A stretch of 62,090 nucleotides of DNA from Seminavis robusta (lineage: Eukaryota > Bacillariophyta > Bacillariophyceae > Naviculales > Naviculaceae), in NCBI GenBank assembly GCA_903772945.1, contig CAICTM010000519.1, positions 1 to 62,090 of the forward strand. The letters are read 5' to 3'. This document shows, one piece after another, positions 1 through 9,247 of the stretch. The position numbers and the translations under genes were made by a program. The first letter of the stretch is position 1, and each line of letters opens with the position of its first letter. The notes beneath the pieces are model-generated. The model worked only from the letters and a program-made list of their open reading frames with translations, was not told where the DNA came from and did not search any database.

Positions 1-1663
1 ATCGTACCTTGTACCAGGCGTTGGCAATGTACTGCTGCGAGATGGCTTTAAAACCTTCCAAGTCCTTTGTGTCGATGAGGTCCATTATCATTGAGATGTT
101 CTTGGCTTCATGTTTCGCATTTGGGCCGTCAGTTTCTTCATTGGGACAGACACAATATCGGCACAGGTGCTTCACATTGTTTCCCCGGCTCCTGTACTTT
201 CCACACAGCAGTTCTGCCTCATCGGTGTCAGCCCTCACCATTGAAGTCCAGAACACCAGCGCCTTGTTTCGGTAGAGCTTTCCTCGGTAAGGAAGGTCCC
301 ATACCATCCATTCGTCTCCAAGGGATGTAGTGCTCAAGATGGTTTCAATTTGGGCATTGAAGTCTTGCGCTTTTGTAACTTTATGGAGGTTTCTCCTTCC
401 CTACCCAAAAACATACCTTCCAATCCTCAAGTGCTTGGTCATGACGAGAATCCGCAAACATCTTCTTTCCTCTGGATTTACCTTCCGAATAGTTAACCAC
501 AAAGCCAACAATCGCCCAGGCTTGATCTTCTTCGCGATAGTCAAAGGTGAAACAGGATAATGAAATCTTCAAATGCGGTGATTGAAAGGTTGTCCAACTG
601 GCCCGTAACTGCCACATCAATGTAGAACTGGACCCAATGCCTATCTCATTACTGTGGGTCATCTACGTATATCATTATAGGCGTTTCGTATGCCTCGCCG
701 TGTTCAATCACCCACATAGGTCGCCTTTTCAGGTGGTGGAGCCATCGGATCATCATTGAAAAGCTGAAATCCTCATCAGTGAGGCGTGGATCGGTAAGCA
801 AGTGCTCCACACAATTCCGAGCACTGAAGCAAATGACTTATCCGGGCATTGCAATGAGAGAAGGACTATCTCCTTTTACAAAAGGTAACTGTCGCTCATG
901 TTGTACCTTTCCTTAAGAATTCGGAGCAGTTTTTTCCTGCTGAGGTAGTCTGGATTCTTTCCAGCTTTTCGTTGTCCATTAGCGACCCAGTTTCCTCCAA
1001 ATGCCAAGCAAGTACATCATCATAGGTATCCAGAGGTGTCCTTTTCCTACGGAGGATATCCATTAGTTTGACCCCTCGCTTCTCCGAATCGGTTTGCTCG
1101 GGTAATTTCTTTGCCTTTGACACAGTAGGCTCTGAATGCGTTTATGTTGCTTTCGTCTGGGGGGCCGGTATCATCCAAGTCCTCTTTGTTGTCACCTTGC
1201 AATGTGGCAACTGACCCTTCCAAACTGAGCTCACTGTCCTCACTGGTAGGCTCACTATCCGAATCCGCGTTGAAACGATCAATGTTGGTAGGGAATCACC
1301 ATCCTCATCTAGCTCCCCATTTCCTTCCCCATCGGCACCCTTTTTGTTGCCGATTCGAGGATTTGCTGCAGGTTCCGATGGTCTGTGTCTTCTTTGAAAC
1401 CACCACTACCTTGGATGAGGCCCTGGCATGGGCATCCTCGTCCTGCAATCCTTGTGGAATGGCTGCCCTGGAATCTTGTCCTCTTGCTGCCTTTCTTGGT
1501 GCTTTTGCGGGCCGACCGGTGTCAGTGAGACCAAGCTGATCAGCTCTGCCCTTGATCTTGTCTGTCTAGCACCTATAGGATTGAAAGCAAGGTCCAAACC
1601 AGGGCTTTCTGCATCAGTTGGTGCAGCGCTTGTTCTGTTGCATGTGAGATTGCTGATATCCAC
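1..1663 (-). pseudogene. Decayed DNA-transposon protein (Plavaka-like), runs off the left edge
   Basis: Read on the minus strand, this stretch gives one protein in several broken frames. The N-terminal part (1663-1406) opens with MDISNLTCNRTSAAPTDAES. An acidic linker follows, then a segment at 1123-896 containing VKLMDILRRKRTPLDTYDDV. Next come EHLLTDPRLTDEDFSFSMMI and PMWVIEHGEAYETPIMIYVD (about 800-660), HWVQFYIDVAVTGQLDN (about 640-580), and finally RADTDEAELLCGKYRSR and HLCRYC close to position 1. The order and motifs match a large diatom transposon-protein family that I recall as Plavaka-like; the family name is from memory. In-frame stops (two in a row after VDDPQ near 647-652, one near 823) and several frame changes mark it as dead. 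A few of the breaks could be short introns, for example GTATGT near 415. The protein continues past position 1. Confidence 0.6.
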
Positions 1664-2051
1664 AGATTTGAATTTTTATTGCAAGTAAGGGCACTCAAAC
1701 TCCTTCTTTGATGATGCATGGCTGCAAGCTAGCTAGCCAACACTAGCTGCTACTAGTACAAGCTAGGCGCACTGGCTGGTGATTTGGATTCTGTGTGCTG
1801 GGGAACCGCCCGTTACCAATCGGGATATAGTTTATGGTACCAAAGAGAGGTTTGCCTTCCCGAAAAGACGGTCCAAAAGTGGATCCAAATCGTTGAAGCA
1901 GGCAGTCTTGCCGGGCGGGCCTTCGTTGCATGCCCATGTGGAACACACAATCCCGATTCCAATCACTGCACGCATTCTTGGAAGAAATTACGTCACGGAT
2001 CGGGATCGTGCTGGTTGGCGTTTGGTACCTGCACGCATGTCGATTCTAGCA
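1664..2051. other. Spacer between two transposon remnants
   Basis: No convincing gene. It contains CTAG-rich sequence (CTAGCTAGCC, ACTAGTACAAGCTAG near 1730-1765). Long plus-strand frames that cross it start at TTG and run antisense to the transposase, so they are treated as shadows. Terminal inverted repeats of either transposon were looked for by eye and not found. Confidence 0.5.
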
Positions 2052-4031
2052 CTACCTAAAAATGCGCTTCTTAGATGTATTGGCTGTTTTTCTCGATCGA
2101 TCCAACTTACCAGCTCTCGATTTGTCTTTCTGCAACAGACGGTATTCAGTCAACCAGTCTTTGTCCAGACCAACATGGAAGAACAGTTCGCTCCAAAACT
2201 TCCGGTTCCCAACAAGGTGGATGGCAATGGCAATCCTCACTCTCATTCCCAACGAAACACTGCCGCAATAAGTCTTGTTCTTCGGCGCCAACCATGCGAT
2301 CTGTTGATTGAGCGACTCGTTAACTTGGGTGTCACCACCGTGACTCAACTCTTCCAGCTTTGCAAGGGTAGTGAACTCTTCCACCAACTCCTTGATGTCT
2401 TCCCACAACCCATTGTGTCTTTCCTTGCAGCGGTACGTCTTTTTGGAATTTGCACGCTCCTGTTGTGTTGCTTTCTTTCTCTTGCACCACTTACCACATT
2501 GATCGTGTATATCGAAATGATGCTTGTAGATGCACTGGGCTCTGGTCACCCACTGATCCTTTGGTATGTTTGGAAGGTCAAAGATGAAGAAGAGAAAAAC
2601 AAGATACACGGAGAATGTCACCTTCCTGCATATCATTTGCTGTTTTCACTGGTCTTGCCTTCATCTTGTACATTCGATTTTTCATTGTCTTCTTGCGATG
2701 TGCAGGATCAGCAAGGAATCTTGGTTCTGGAACAGGGTACTTCAACATTCCCGAAACACGGTACACCGGTATCATCTTGATGTGGTTTGGATCCTTCTGC
2801 TGCGAAGGAGGGGCAACTCTAGTACCAAGAATGAGTTCTTTTCTGTCGCCCGCACCAAACCCACGATGCTTCAACCAGTCAGCATTGCTCCATTTGCAGC
2901 GAGCCTTCATTTTACTGTCATCGTCAGTTATCACAGTTTTGAGACACACGGCCTTGTCGAAGTAAATGTCTTCGGTCATCTTCAACAATGCGGAAGCTTC
3001 CATGGCGCCAGCTCCTTCCTCATGGTCCACCACACACTCGTGGTCTGGTACGTCTTCACCCTTCTTTCTTTTGGCTGTACAAACTCGACAGAAGGTGCAT
3101 TTGGTACACAAACTGACGGGTTTTCTTGTTTTCTCTGCTACTAGACATGCATGACCGGAATGAGAATCAAAAGTCCTCCCGCTGGATCTCTTGTTCCATC
3201 CCATGTCTGTGGATGCTCCTATATAAGGAAGTGTTGAGCCTTCAGGAGGTGAGTCACCCGTTTCGAGGCATTCTCTCCAGGCCTTCAAATCTTCTTCTTT
3301 ACCGGCATATGTAAGCCTTATCTCCTCCATCAAGTTGTCGTGTAGGTACCCATCCACCAGATAGTCCACGTATGGTGCCACTGTCTTCTCTACCTGAGAG
3401 AATGTTCTCCTCTCCATTGAGTTAGCTCCCGGTAAAGACATAAAGCCAAGGAACCTGGCTGCTTCTGTCCCACCATCTCCACTTCCAACAAAAGCAAGTA
3501 CCAAGCGTATATTGACATCATAGTCCACGTTCGAATCGCCCATTGCGTCTGACTGTCTCAGTGTTGTTCCTTAGGACATGCCAGATTAGGTTTTACAAGA
3601 GGATCAAGCTCACAGTGGGTGCAGTGCAGTGTTGGCGTTGTTGCCACCCCAATGGATGTAAAGGTCAACTGGATGGTTCCCGCCTTATGACACTTATTAC
3701 AAACACAATTGCCCTCAATGAGTCGAGACAAGGACTCTGTTTCCAGTATGGCACGGGTAGGTTTTGGTGGTTTTGTCATTGATTCCACGTCTTCAGCCAC
3801 AACTTCCACTATGACTGATTTTTCCTCTGATTCATTGTCTATAGCCTTTCTTTTGCCGCTTTTTCTATTTGCAGGTTGAACTTTCCTTTGCCGGTAGTCA
3901 ATACCTTCAATAGGATCTACCCTCGATGAGCCACCAGTGTCAAGACGTTCCTTGTTCCATGATGGGCCTCCCTTGGGATGGTGCTGGTCAAGCTTTCTAA
4001 GTGAAGCGTTGTTACTCCTATTGCGGTCCAT
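2052..4031 (-). pseudogene. Mutator-like transposase-domain protein, frame interrupted
   Basis: Three minus-strand pieces join into one protein of about 670 residues. The N-terminal piece (first ATG at 4031; a TTG lies further upstream) has a basic leader and a CNKCHKAG...CTHCE zinc-ribbon-like pair. The middle piece (about 3560-2600) has VLAFVGSGDGGTEAARFLGF, a CTKCTFCRVC cluster and FLADPAHRKK. The last piece (about 2630-2052) has HHFDIHDQCGKWCKRK and AWLAPKNKTYCGS. This is the layout of the Mutator-like transposase domain common in diatom genomes (recalled family). Two frame changes interrupt it. The one near 3558 could instead be a 44-bp GT-AG intron (3550-3593) that restores phase. The one near 2600 sits inside a stretch that should be continuous by homology, so a true frameshift is more likely. 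I take it to be a recently inactivated element. Confidence 0.65.
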
Positions 4032-4058
4032 GGTGGTGAACTTTTGCTGTTGTGGCAA

Positions 4059-4572
4059 TAGTAGTCAAGGACGCAAGCTACAAAAGACCATCCGCAAAGA
4101 CCGGAAGCAGTTGGCTACTTGGTAACATTCATTGAGATCAACATACCTGTCTCTCCATTCATGGTTAGCAAAAAGCCAACTGGCTAGCGAGGTGTGTGAG
4201 GAAATTTGGGACAATTTTAGCGCGGGTGAATGGCGAGACATGCTTCGAGGATGGAATGAGGAGGTCGGAAGTTCCAAATTCCCACGAAATCATGGGATGG
4301 ATCTAAGAGCTAATGAAAAGTTTATCTATTTGGAGAGCTTTCGAAAAAGTGAGCAAATAAAATCTTAAAACTAAAACGCACTGTATCCCCCGTGGGACAT
4401 CCTTAACTCAAGCAAAGAACAGTCGAAATTCAGGACTAGGTTCTGTGGGATCAGGGGCAAGCTAAGGTTCACACAGCCAACGCAGCACGATTAGGCGACA
4501 GCGGCACAGAAGCGCAGTCCTCTCTGTTACACTAGCTAGCTAGACTAGCGACTAGTAGTGTCATCCTTCATC
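4059..4572. other. Intergenic, upstream of the first ankyrin gene
   Basis: Small frames on both strands (about 70-78 residues) show no recognisable motif. The last 40 bases before the ankyrin gene are CTAGCTAGCTAG-type palindromic sequence. Nothing else is supported. Confidence 0.4.
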
Positions 4573-5592
4573 ATGTCATCTGAGCCTGGCATTGCTAAGA
4601 CCAACAATGAAGGTGCCGTTCCTGAGTCACCTCTTCTGTTTGCGGATGACTTGGTTTGGAGTGGCCAGATTCTATCGTTTGTGGGTGTTGGACAGTATGC
4701 TTTCGTGGGGGCTGTCAACAAGAAGATGAATCAACTGTACAAAGAGTACTGCAAAATTGAACTCAAGAATAATCCAAGAGAGGTAGAGGGTTACCCTGGA
4801 TGGTATCCTTACAAGCGCTCTGCAGAAAGCACTGATACTCTTTGCAGCGAAACATTCTGTAACCAGCCACGTGCAGAATACTGGCTCAACGACAATTCCT
4901 ACAACAGGACACCTAATCATGATCATGTTTGTGATGTAATTGCCAAAACTGGGAATATTTTGGTGATGAAATGGGCAAGACAACAAGGATTCCCTTGGAA
5001 TGAGTATACATGCTTAGCTGCAGCTCGAAATGGACATTTGGAAATGCTCCAATGGTTAAGAGAGAATGGTTGTCCATGGAATGCGTGGACATGTTCATCC
5101 GCTGCTGAAGGTGGACATTTGGAAATTCTAAAGTGGGCTCGTGAAAATGGTTGTCCATGGAATTATTGGACATGTACCAATGCTGCTGCAAATGGGCATT
5201 TGGAAATTCTAAAATGGGCTCGTGAAAATGGCTGTCCATGGGATGATTCGACATGCTGGGCTGCTGCTACAGGTGGACATTTGGAGGTTTTGAAGTGGTT
5301 ACGAGAGAATGGTTGTCCATGGAATTGGCAGACATGTACAGTTGCTGCTGAAAGTGGACATTTGGAAATTTTAAAGTGGGCTCATGAAAATGGTTGTCCA
5401 TGGGATGAACGAACATGTGCTCAAGCTGCTGAAGGTGGACACTTGGAGGTTTTGAAGTGGTTACGAGAGAATGGTTGTCCATGGGATGAAAAGACATATC
5501 GAGCTGCCTGCAGGAAAAACCAAAGCGAAGTGATCCAGTGGCTACGTGACAATGGCTGCCCTGGGTCTCATGACGAGGATGAAGGGCACTAA
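4573..5592 (+). CDS. Ankyrin-repeat protein with F-box-like N-terminus, GCPW type (copy 1)
   Basis: 339 residues from the first ATG at 4573; a longer frame begins at a GTG at 4558, which is not a credible eukaryotic start. Residues about 25-70 (ILSFVGVGQYAFVGAVNKKM) resemble an F-box-like helix bundle, which suggests a substrate adaptor in ubiquitin ligation, but the match is weak. After a linker with Cys-containing LCSETFC there are eight ankyrin-type units of 27 residues with consensus AAxxGHLEILKWARENGCPWxxxTC. The last unit is degenerate and ends in GCPGSHDEDEGH. These 27-residue units are shorter than the usual 33-residue ankyrin repeat and are typical of expanded families in heterokonts and large DNA viruses. 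Close paralogs lie at 15120 and 18747. The binding partner is unknown. Confidence 0.85.
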   Translation: MSSEPGIAKTNNEGAVPESPLLFADDLVWSGQILSFVGVGQYAFVGAVNKKMNQLYKEYCKIELKNNPREVEGYPGWYPYKRSAESTDTLCSETFCNQPRAEYWLNDNSYNRTPNHDHVCDVIAKTGNILVMKWARQQGFPWNEYTCLAAARNGHLEMLQWLRENGCPWNAWTCSSAAEGGHLEILKWARENGCPWNYWTCTNAAANGHLEILKWARENGCPWDDSTCWAAATGGHLEVLKWLRENGCPWNWQTCTVAAESGHLEILKWAHENGCPWDERTCAQAAEGGHLEVLKWLRENGCPWDEKTYRAACRKNQSEVIQWLRDNGCPGSHDEDEGH

Positions 5593-6194
5593 TATAGCAA
5601 CATCATTTATGGTAAAGTTAGAAATGAATCGAATCAAAAGCAGGCAATGCTGAAGTTTCACCTCCGAGTGGCATGGGATGCAGACTATCATTACTTCAGA
5701 AAGCATACTGTATAGTTAACCGAATCGAGTCGAGTCATGTAGTCCCTCTCAATGATTATTTGATTTGAGGCGTGGTGCAATTGTTTCGTGTGAAGGGGCA
5801 GACCACTGGATGCAGTAACCACTTCTCCAGCCGCTAAAGAGTTCCTGTACCGGTACCCACGAGCTTGTCCCCCGCCATCACGTGGACACATGTACCGTAC
5901 TACTAATGTATGATAGTTCCGACTTGACTCAACTTTATCCACCGTGCGTCCACTCCCCACCTTCGGGCGGTCGATAGGCCTTCGAAAAGAAGTCATCTTC
6001 TTCCAAAGGTTGCATGGTGTACCGGTACGAGGACCTCATGGCCGGAAATATGGATTCAGTGATAGTTGAAACTCTTACGGGGATCCCTTGATAGTTGGGA
6101 CTACATGCATGAAGAATCACGGGTGGCCATGTGTGTCGTCCGTCCAAAAAGAACCCGTACATGTATATAGTAGACACGTTCGTACATGTAGCGG

Positions 6195-6231
6195 GCAAGG
6201 AAGCAAGGAAGCAAGGAAGCGAGCAAGCAAG
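6195..6231. repeat. Short tandem repeat, GCAAGGAA/GCAAG type
   Basis: Four-fold iteration of AAGGAAGC-like units, decaying into GCAAGCAAG. A simple microsatellite. Confidence 0.8.
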
Positions 6232-6290
6232 AACAACAATCTCATCAGACAACAGGCAGTCGACATAGTTTGGGAAACGTACATGTACAG

Positions 6291-6315
6291 TCAATCAATC
6301 AATCAATCAATCAAT
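6291..6315. repeat. (TCAA)n microsatellite
   Basis: Six perfect TCAA units in an intergenic region. Confidence 0.9.
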
Positions 6316-6869
6316 TTACAATCAGGTACGTAATTTGTTCATGTCAGTCAAAATCTAAACACGTGTGTCCAGCGGTAGCTGGCTCCGAGTCCTTTTTTAT
6401 CCCCAGCGCGGAGGTCCTCCACCTTTGAAGAATCGAAACCAATCATCGACAGGCAGGGGCTGAACACCTTGAACGGGGACGAATGATTCGGAGGTAGCTT
6501 GCACCCGGATTCCCTCGTAGTTGGGACTATTTTGGTTTCCGTATCGGTTGGTATAGTAGACGTTGATTCGATTCAAGTGTTGGAGGCAGGCAGAAAGCAA
6601 GCAAGAGAAACAAGTAGCAACATGAAATTGAGTTGGTCGTACATGACATGTAGGAATAGACGTGATATGATCTAGGTAATAGAGCTTTAAAAGAATTGCT
6701 GGTTTTGTGCGGGGTACGTACGTTCCGATTGGTGGGGTTGTACGCACGGACATCAATAATTGATCATCATTTTCCAAATCGAATCATGCACTTTCATGCA
6801 TTCCGTTTTGACTGCCTGACTGACCGACTAGCACTAGCACTACACTATGATAGTGTATGATTGTATCAC

Positions 6870-7901
6870 TTACTCGGATAGCTTGGGAAGCAAGTCTTCA
6901 ATGACTTCACCGTCTGTGTTGACTAGGTCGAATCGAAGAGGATGGAAGTAGTCAAGAGTATCAGGAGCAGTGTTGATTTGGATTCCTCCCAAGACGGCGA
7001 ATCCGTTTTTCTTTCCACCGGCAGCTCCTCCTTTGACAATGTCTTGCATGAGCATGTCTTGACTGTCGTAGAGTGCGTATGGGAGTTCCTTCATTCGGTC
7101 GTCACCGGCATCCGAGAGACGCTTTCCGTGTGGCAAGATGAGTTCTTGTACGGCCCCTTGCTGGAAGTCGGTGAACTGTTGAATGGCAGTCTTGATGACG
7201 GCACCACCGTCAGTGATTCCCTTGAGGTAGTTGGAGGCAGCAATGGCGGAACCACAGCAGTTGTCGACGAGTTCAATTCCCACACGTTCGACCTTTCCAA
7301 CTTCTCCGGACTTGGAGATGCCAACTATAGTATAAGGCAAAAAGACAACAGTGAGCATCCAGGACAATGTCGCTATTGTATGGCTATATGTATGTGTACA
7401 GTACGTACCGTGAGGTCCGTAGATGATGAGACAAGATCCATCATCGGGAATGTGCGCGGCCATGGCGCCAAATCCAGTGTTTCCAGCAAAGGGGAATCCA
7501 CTGAGTCCTCCCAAGTTGAAGTTGTTTCCGTATATTTTGACAAAGTCGTCTTCCAATCGACGCGCCAATTCGTCGCAGCAGAGCGAAGTGGCCAAGAGCG
7601 TGTTGTCAGCCGTGAAGCCCTTTTCAGCCAAGATGGAGACAACCTTGTTTTCCAAGCTCAGATTGTCCAAGGCGCCGGGGAACGTAGCTTCGATGTTGCC
7701 GACATACGGAGTGAATTCTTGTGAAGGCGTGTCTTCGAAGATCTTGGCGACCTTGTCCAGAATCACTTGCTTCTCGGCGTCCGTAAACGCAGCTTGCTTC
7801 AAAGCGCTGGAACTGGAACTGGAACTGCGGGGAGTAAAGGCCGCGGGACTAAACGCACTGGCAGAAGCCACAAGCAGGGAGAGAGCACCAAGGAACTTCA
7901 T
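6870..7901 (-). CDS. Plastid-targeted LCIB/theta-type carbonic anhydrase
   Basis: Two exons, 7901-7409 and 7324-6870, joined in phase 1 across an 84-bp intron (donor GTACGT, acceptor ACTATAG), give 315 residues. Without the splice, a foreign insert falls in the middle of the conserved GPHVGI. A hydrophobic signal peptide ends in ASA|F at residues 14-17, the hallmark of import into the diatom complex plastid. The mature part matches the LCIB family: TSLCCDELARRLEDDF (Cys108/109), GGLSGFPFAGNTGFGAMAAH (His150), IYGPHVGI (His164) and VDNCCGSA (Cys187/188). In this family a Cys-His-Cys set binds zinc and hydrates CO2; which of the paired residues are ligands here is inferred. It would work in the plastid CO2-concentrating mechanism. 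A diatom homolog is known in the thylakoid lumen, but the exact compartment cannot be read here. Confidence 0.88.
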   Translation of the reverse strand: MKFLGALSLLVASASAFSPAAFTPRSSSSSSSALKQAAFTDAEKQVILDKVAKIFEDTPSQEFTPYVGNIEATFPGALDNLSLENKVVSILAEKGFTADNTLLATSLCCDELARRLEDDFVKIYGNNFNLGGLSGFPFAGNTGFGAMAAHIPDDGSCLIIYGPHGTYCTHTYSHTIATLSWMLTVVFLPYTIVGISKSGEVGKVERVGIELVDNCCGSAIAASNYLKGITDGGAVIKTAIQQFTDFQQGAVQELILPHGKRLSDAGDDRMKELPYALYDSQDMLMQDIVKGGAAGGKKNGFAVLGGIQINTAPDTLDYFHPLRFDLVNTDGEVIEDLLPKLSE

Positions 7902-8093
7902 CTTTGTTTTATTCTTATTAAGCTTCAGGTAAATGTACTATTAATACTAGCTAGCTTTCAGGTGGTGGACAACAAAATAATGGATGATCGTCGACTTGAC
8001 TTGCAATTGACTTGCAATTGATGGGCCACAACCACAAGGAGCGAGGAGCGAGAAAAACCAAGATACGAGCTTTCTATCCAGAGGTCAAGCCAA

Positions 8094-8314
8094 TGACGTA
8101 TGTCATCCCAGACGTATAATTTGAGTATTCTGATTTGACTATTTAATAAATATGTATTAATTAAAACGCATCAGCTAAAGGAACAATCTCAATGTCACGT
8201 ATCAATAGAATAATTATTCATTGATACAAGTATTCAAATAGAGCATCGCCACAGATATCCTGATTCTTGGAACAACCGTGCTACCTTTGGTCTTTTGCAA
8301 CGCAGTACTGACGT
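8094..8314 (-). promoter_or_regulatory. Two TGACGT (CRE-core) sites upstream of the carbonic anhydrase
   Basis: TGACGT occurs at 8094-8099 and 8309-8314, about 190 and 410 bp upstream of the carbonic anhydrase ATG; a related TGATGTCA lies near 8323. TGACGT-type elements control CO2/cAMP-responsive carbonic anhydrase genes in Phaeodactylum (recalled literature). A six-base motif occurs by chance, so the assignment is weak without expression data. Confidence 0.3.
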
Positions 8315-8978
8315 GGATCTTTGTGATGTCATCGAGTGTCAAAGATCTTGGAAGCAAATCGAAGACAGTTAAGACAGATAAGGCTGTCATTGCATCGCTT
8401 TTCTTTGTTTTCAGGGTTTGCTACTAGCTAGCTAGCTCTAGCTAGACAAGGCCTTTTAATTGCAAGGCAGGTGATTGTAAGATGCTTCTATTAAAAATAC
8501 AAGAACGGCTCCAAACTCGTCCATACGGTACGGTACCAATGCGACGCGGAGCGATGATTTTGAGGAGGCGGCTACGTTGAGGACTGGCAGCTCTTGTACT
8601 CTTCTAGCTATGATGCAGCCATTGCTTAGTGGTCCTTAGCTATGCATAGGTATGCTCAACAATATATTATGTACTCAAGTTTGATTCATTCGCATTGCTA
8701 CCCCACTTACTACCATGCGAAGGAAAGATCGCGAAGGAATACAGTACTGCGCTTTCGCGTGACAGTTCCCGGCCATAGTGCGCCGTCTCTATGTTCGCTC
8801 GATTGTTCTTCTCCCGGCCGACTTTTCAAATCGAAACATCGTTGCAGGAGAGTCTTGCATTCATGGCTGCTCGTGCACGAGTCCCAAAGAGGAAACCCTG
8901 ACAGAGCAGCGCACCGCGCCGCACGCTGTGTCCCGATGGGCACGAGCATCGGCTCATTGCGTGCGCAGAACATACATT

Positions 8979-9124
8979 AATTGCCCTCGCGATACCGGTA
9001 TGTACCGGTACCAGGTAGATAGTCATACTATTAATAATATGCATACGATGCAGATCACGAAACAGTTGGCTCACCGACACTCGAAAATTTGGATCCGCGG
9101 AAAGTCGCGTGCGCGAGGGCAATT
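8979..9124. repeat. 13-bp inverted repeat pair
   Basis: AATTGCCCTCGCG at 8979-8991 is the exact reverse complement of 9112-9124, about 120 bp apart. It could mark a small inverted-repeat element or a hairpin in the upstream region of the 461-residue gene. Confidence 0.4.
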
Positions 9125-9247
9125 CACATCGCGGACTTTCGAAACCTTTAGAGCACCTTCAAGCTATCATTGTACCGTGGCTATTAATAGCTAGCTCATA
9201 AATAGTACTACCTGGTAGTAGCTAGTATTAATAAAATTGTTACAATC

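Larger units (their letters stand above)
5593..6869. other. Intergenic; two candidate related terminal exons on the minus strand
   Basis: Two minus-strand frames end in similar sequence. One (around 6530-6397) reads SPNYEGIRVQATSES...LPVDDWFRFF. The other (around 6100-5935) reads SPNYQGIPVRVSTITES...LEEDDFF. Both are preceded by a possible splice acceptor with the same surrounding bases, AG|TCCCAACTA. They may be 3' exons of a tandemly duplicated gene, or a chance or transposon-derived similarity. No upstream exon was found. The rest is SSR-rich sequence. Confidence 0.3.
7902..9247. other. Intergenic between the carbonic anhydrase and the 461-residue gene
   Basis: The two genes are divergent, so both promoters lie here. 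It holds CTAGCTAGCTAG blocks (about 8427-8445), TACCGGTA palindromes near 9000, two TGACGT sites on the carbonic anhydrase side and a 13-bp inverted repeat. Short frames at 8640-9190 have no supporting features. Confidence 0.5.

Noticed and set aside
2578..2640. Intron joining the second and third transposase pieces
   Set aside because: The strong-looking splice sites do not keep phase. A 91-bp GTGAAA...AG option does, but it would remove sequence expected by homology, so a frameshift is preferred.
1779..2780. 333-codon plus-strand frame
   Set aside because: Starts at TTG and is antisense to the Mutator-like transposase, which has clear family motifs.
6942..7724. 260-codon plus-strand frame across the carbonic anhydrase
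   Set aside because: Antisense shadow; the minus strand has the complete LCIB motifs and a phase-correct intron.
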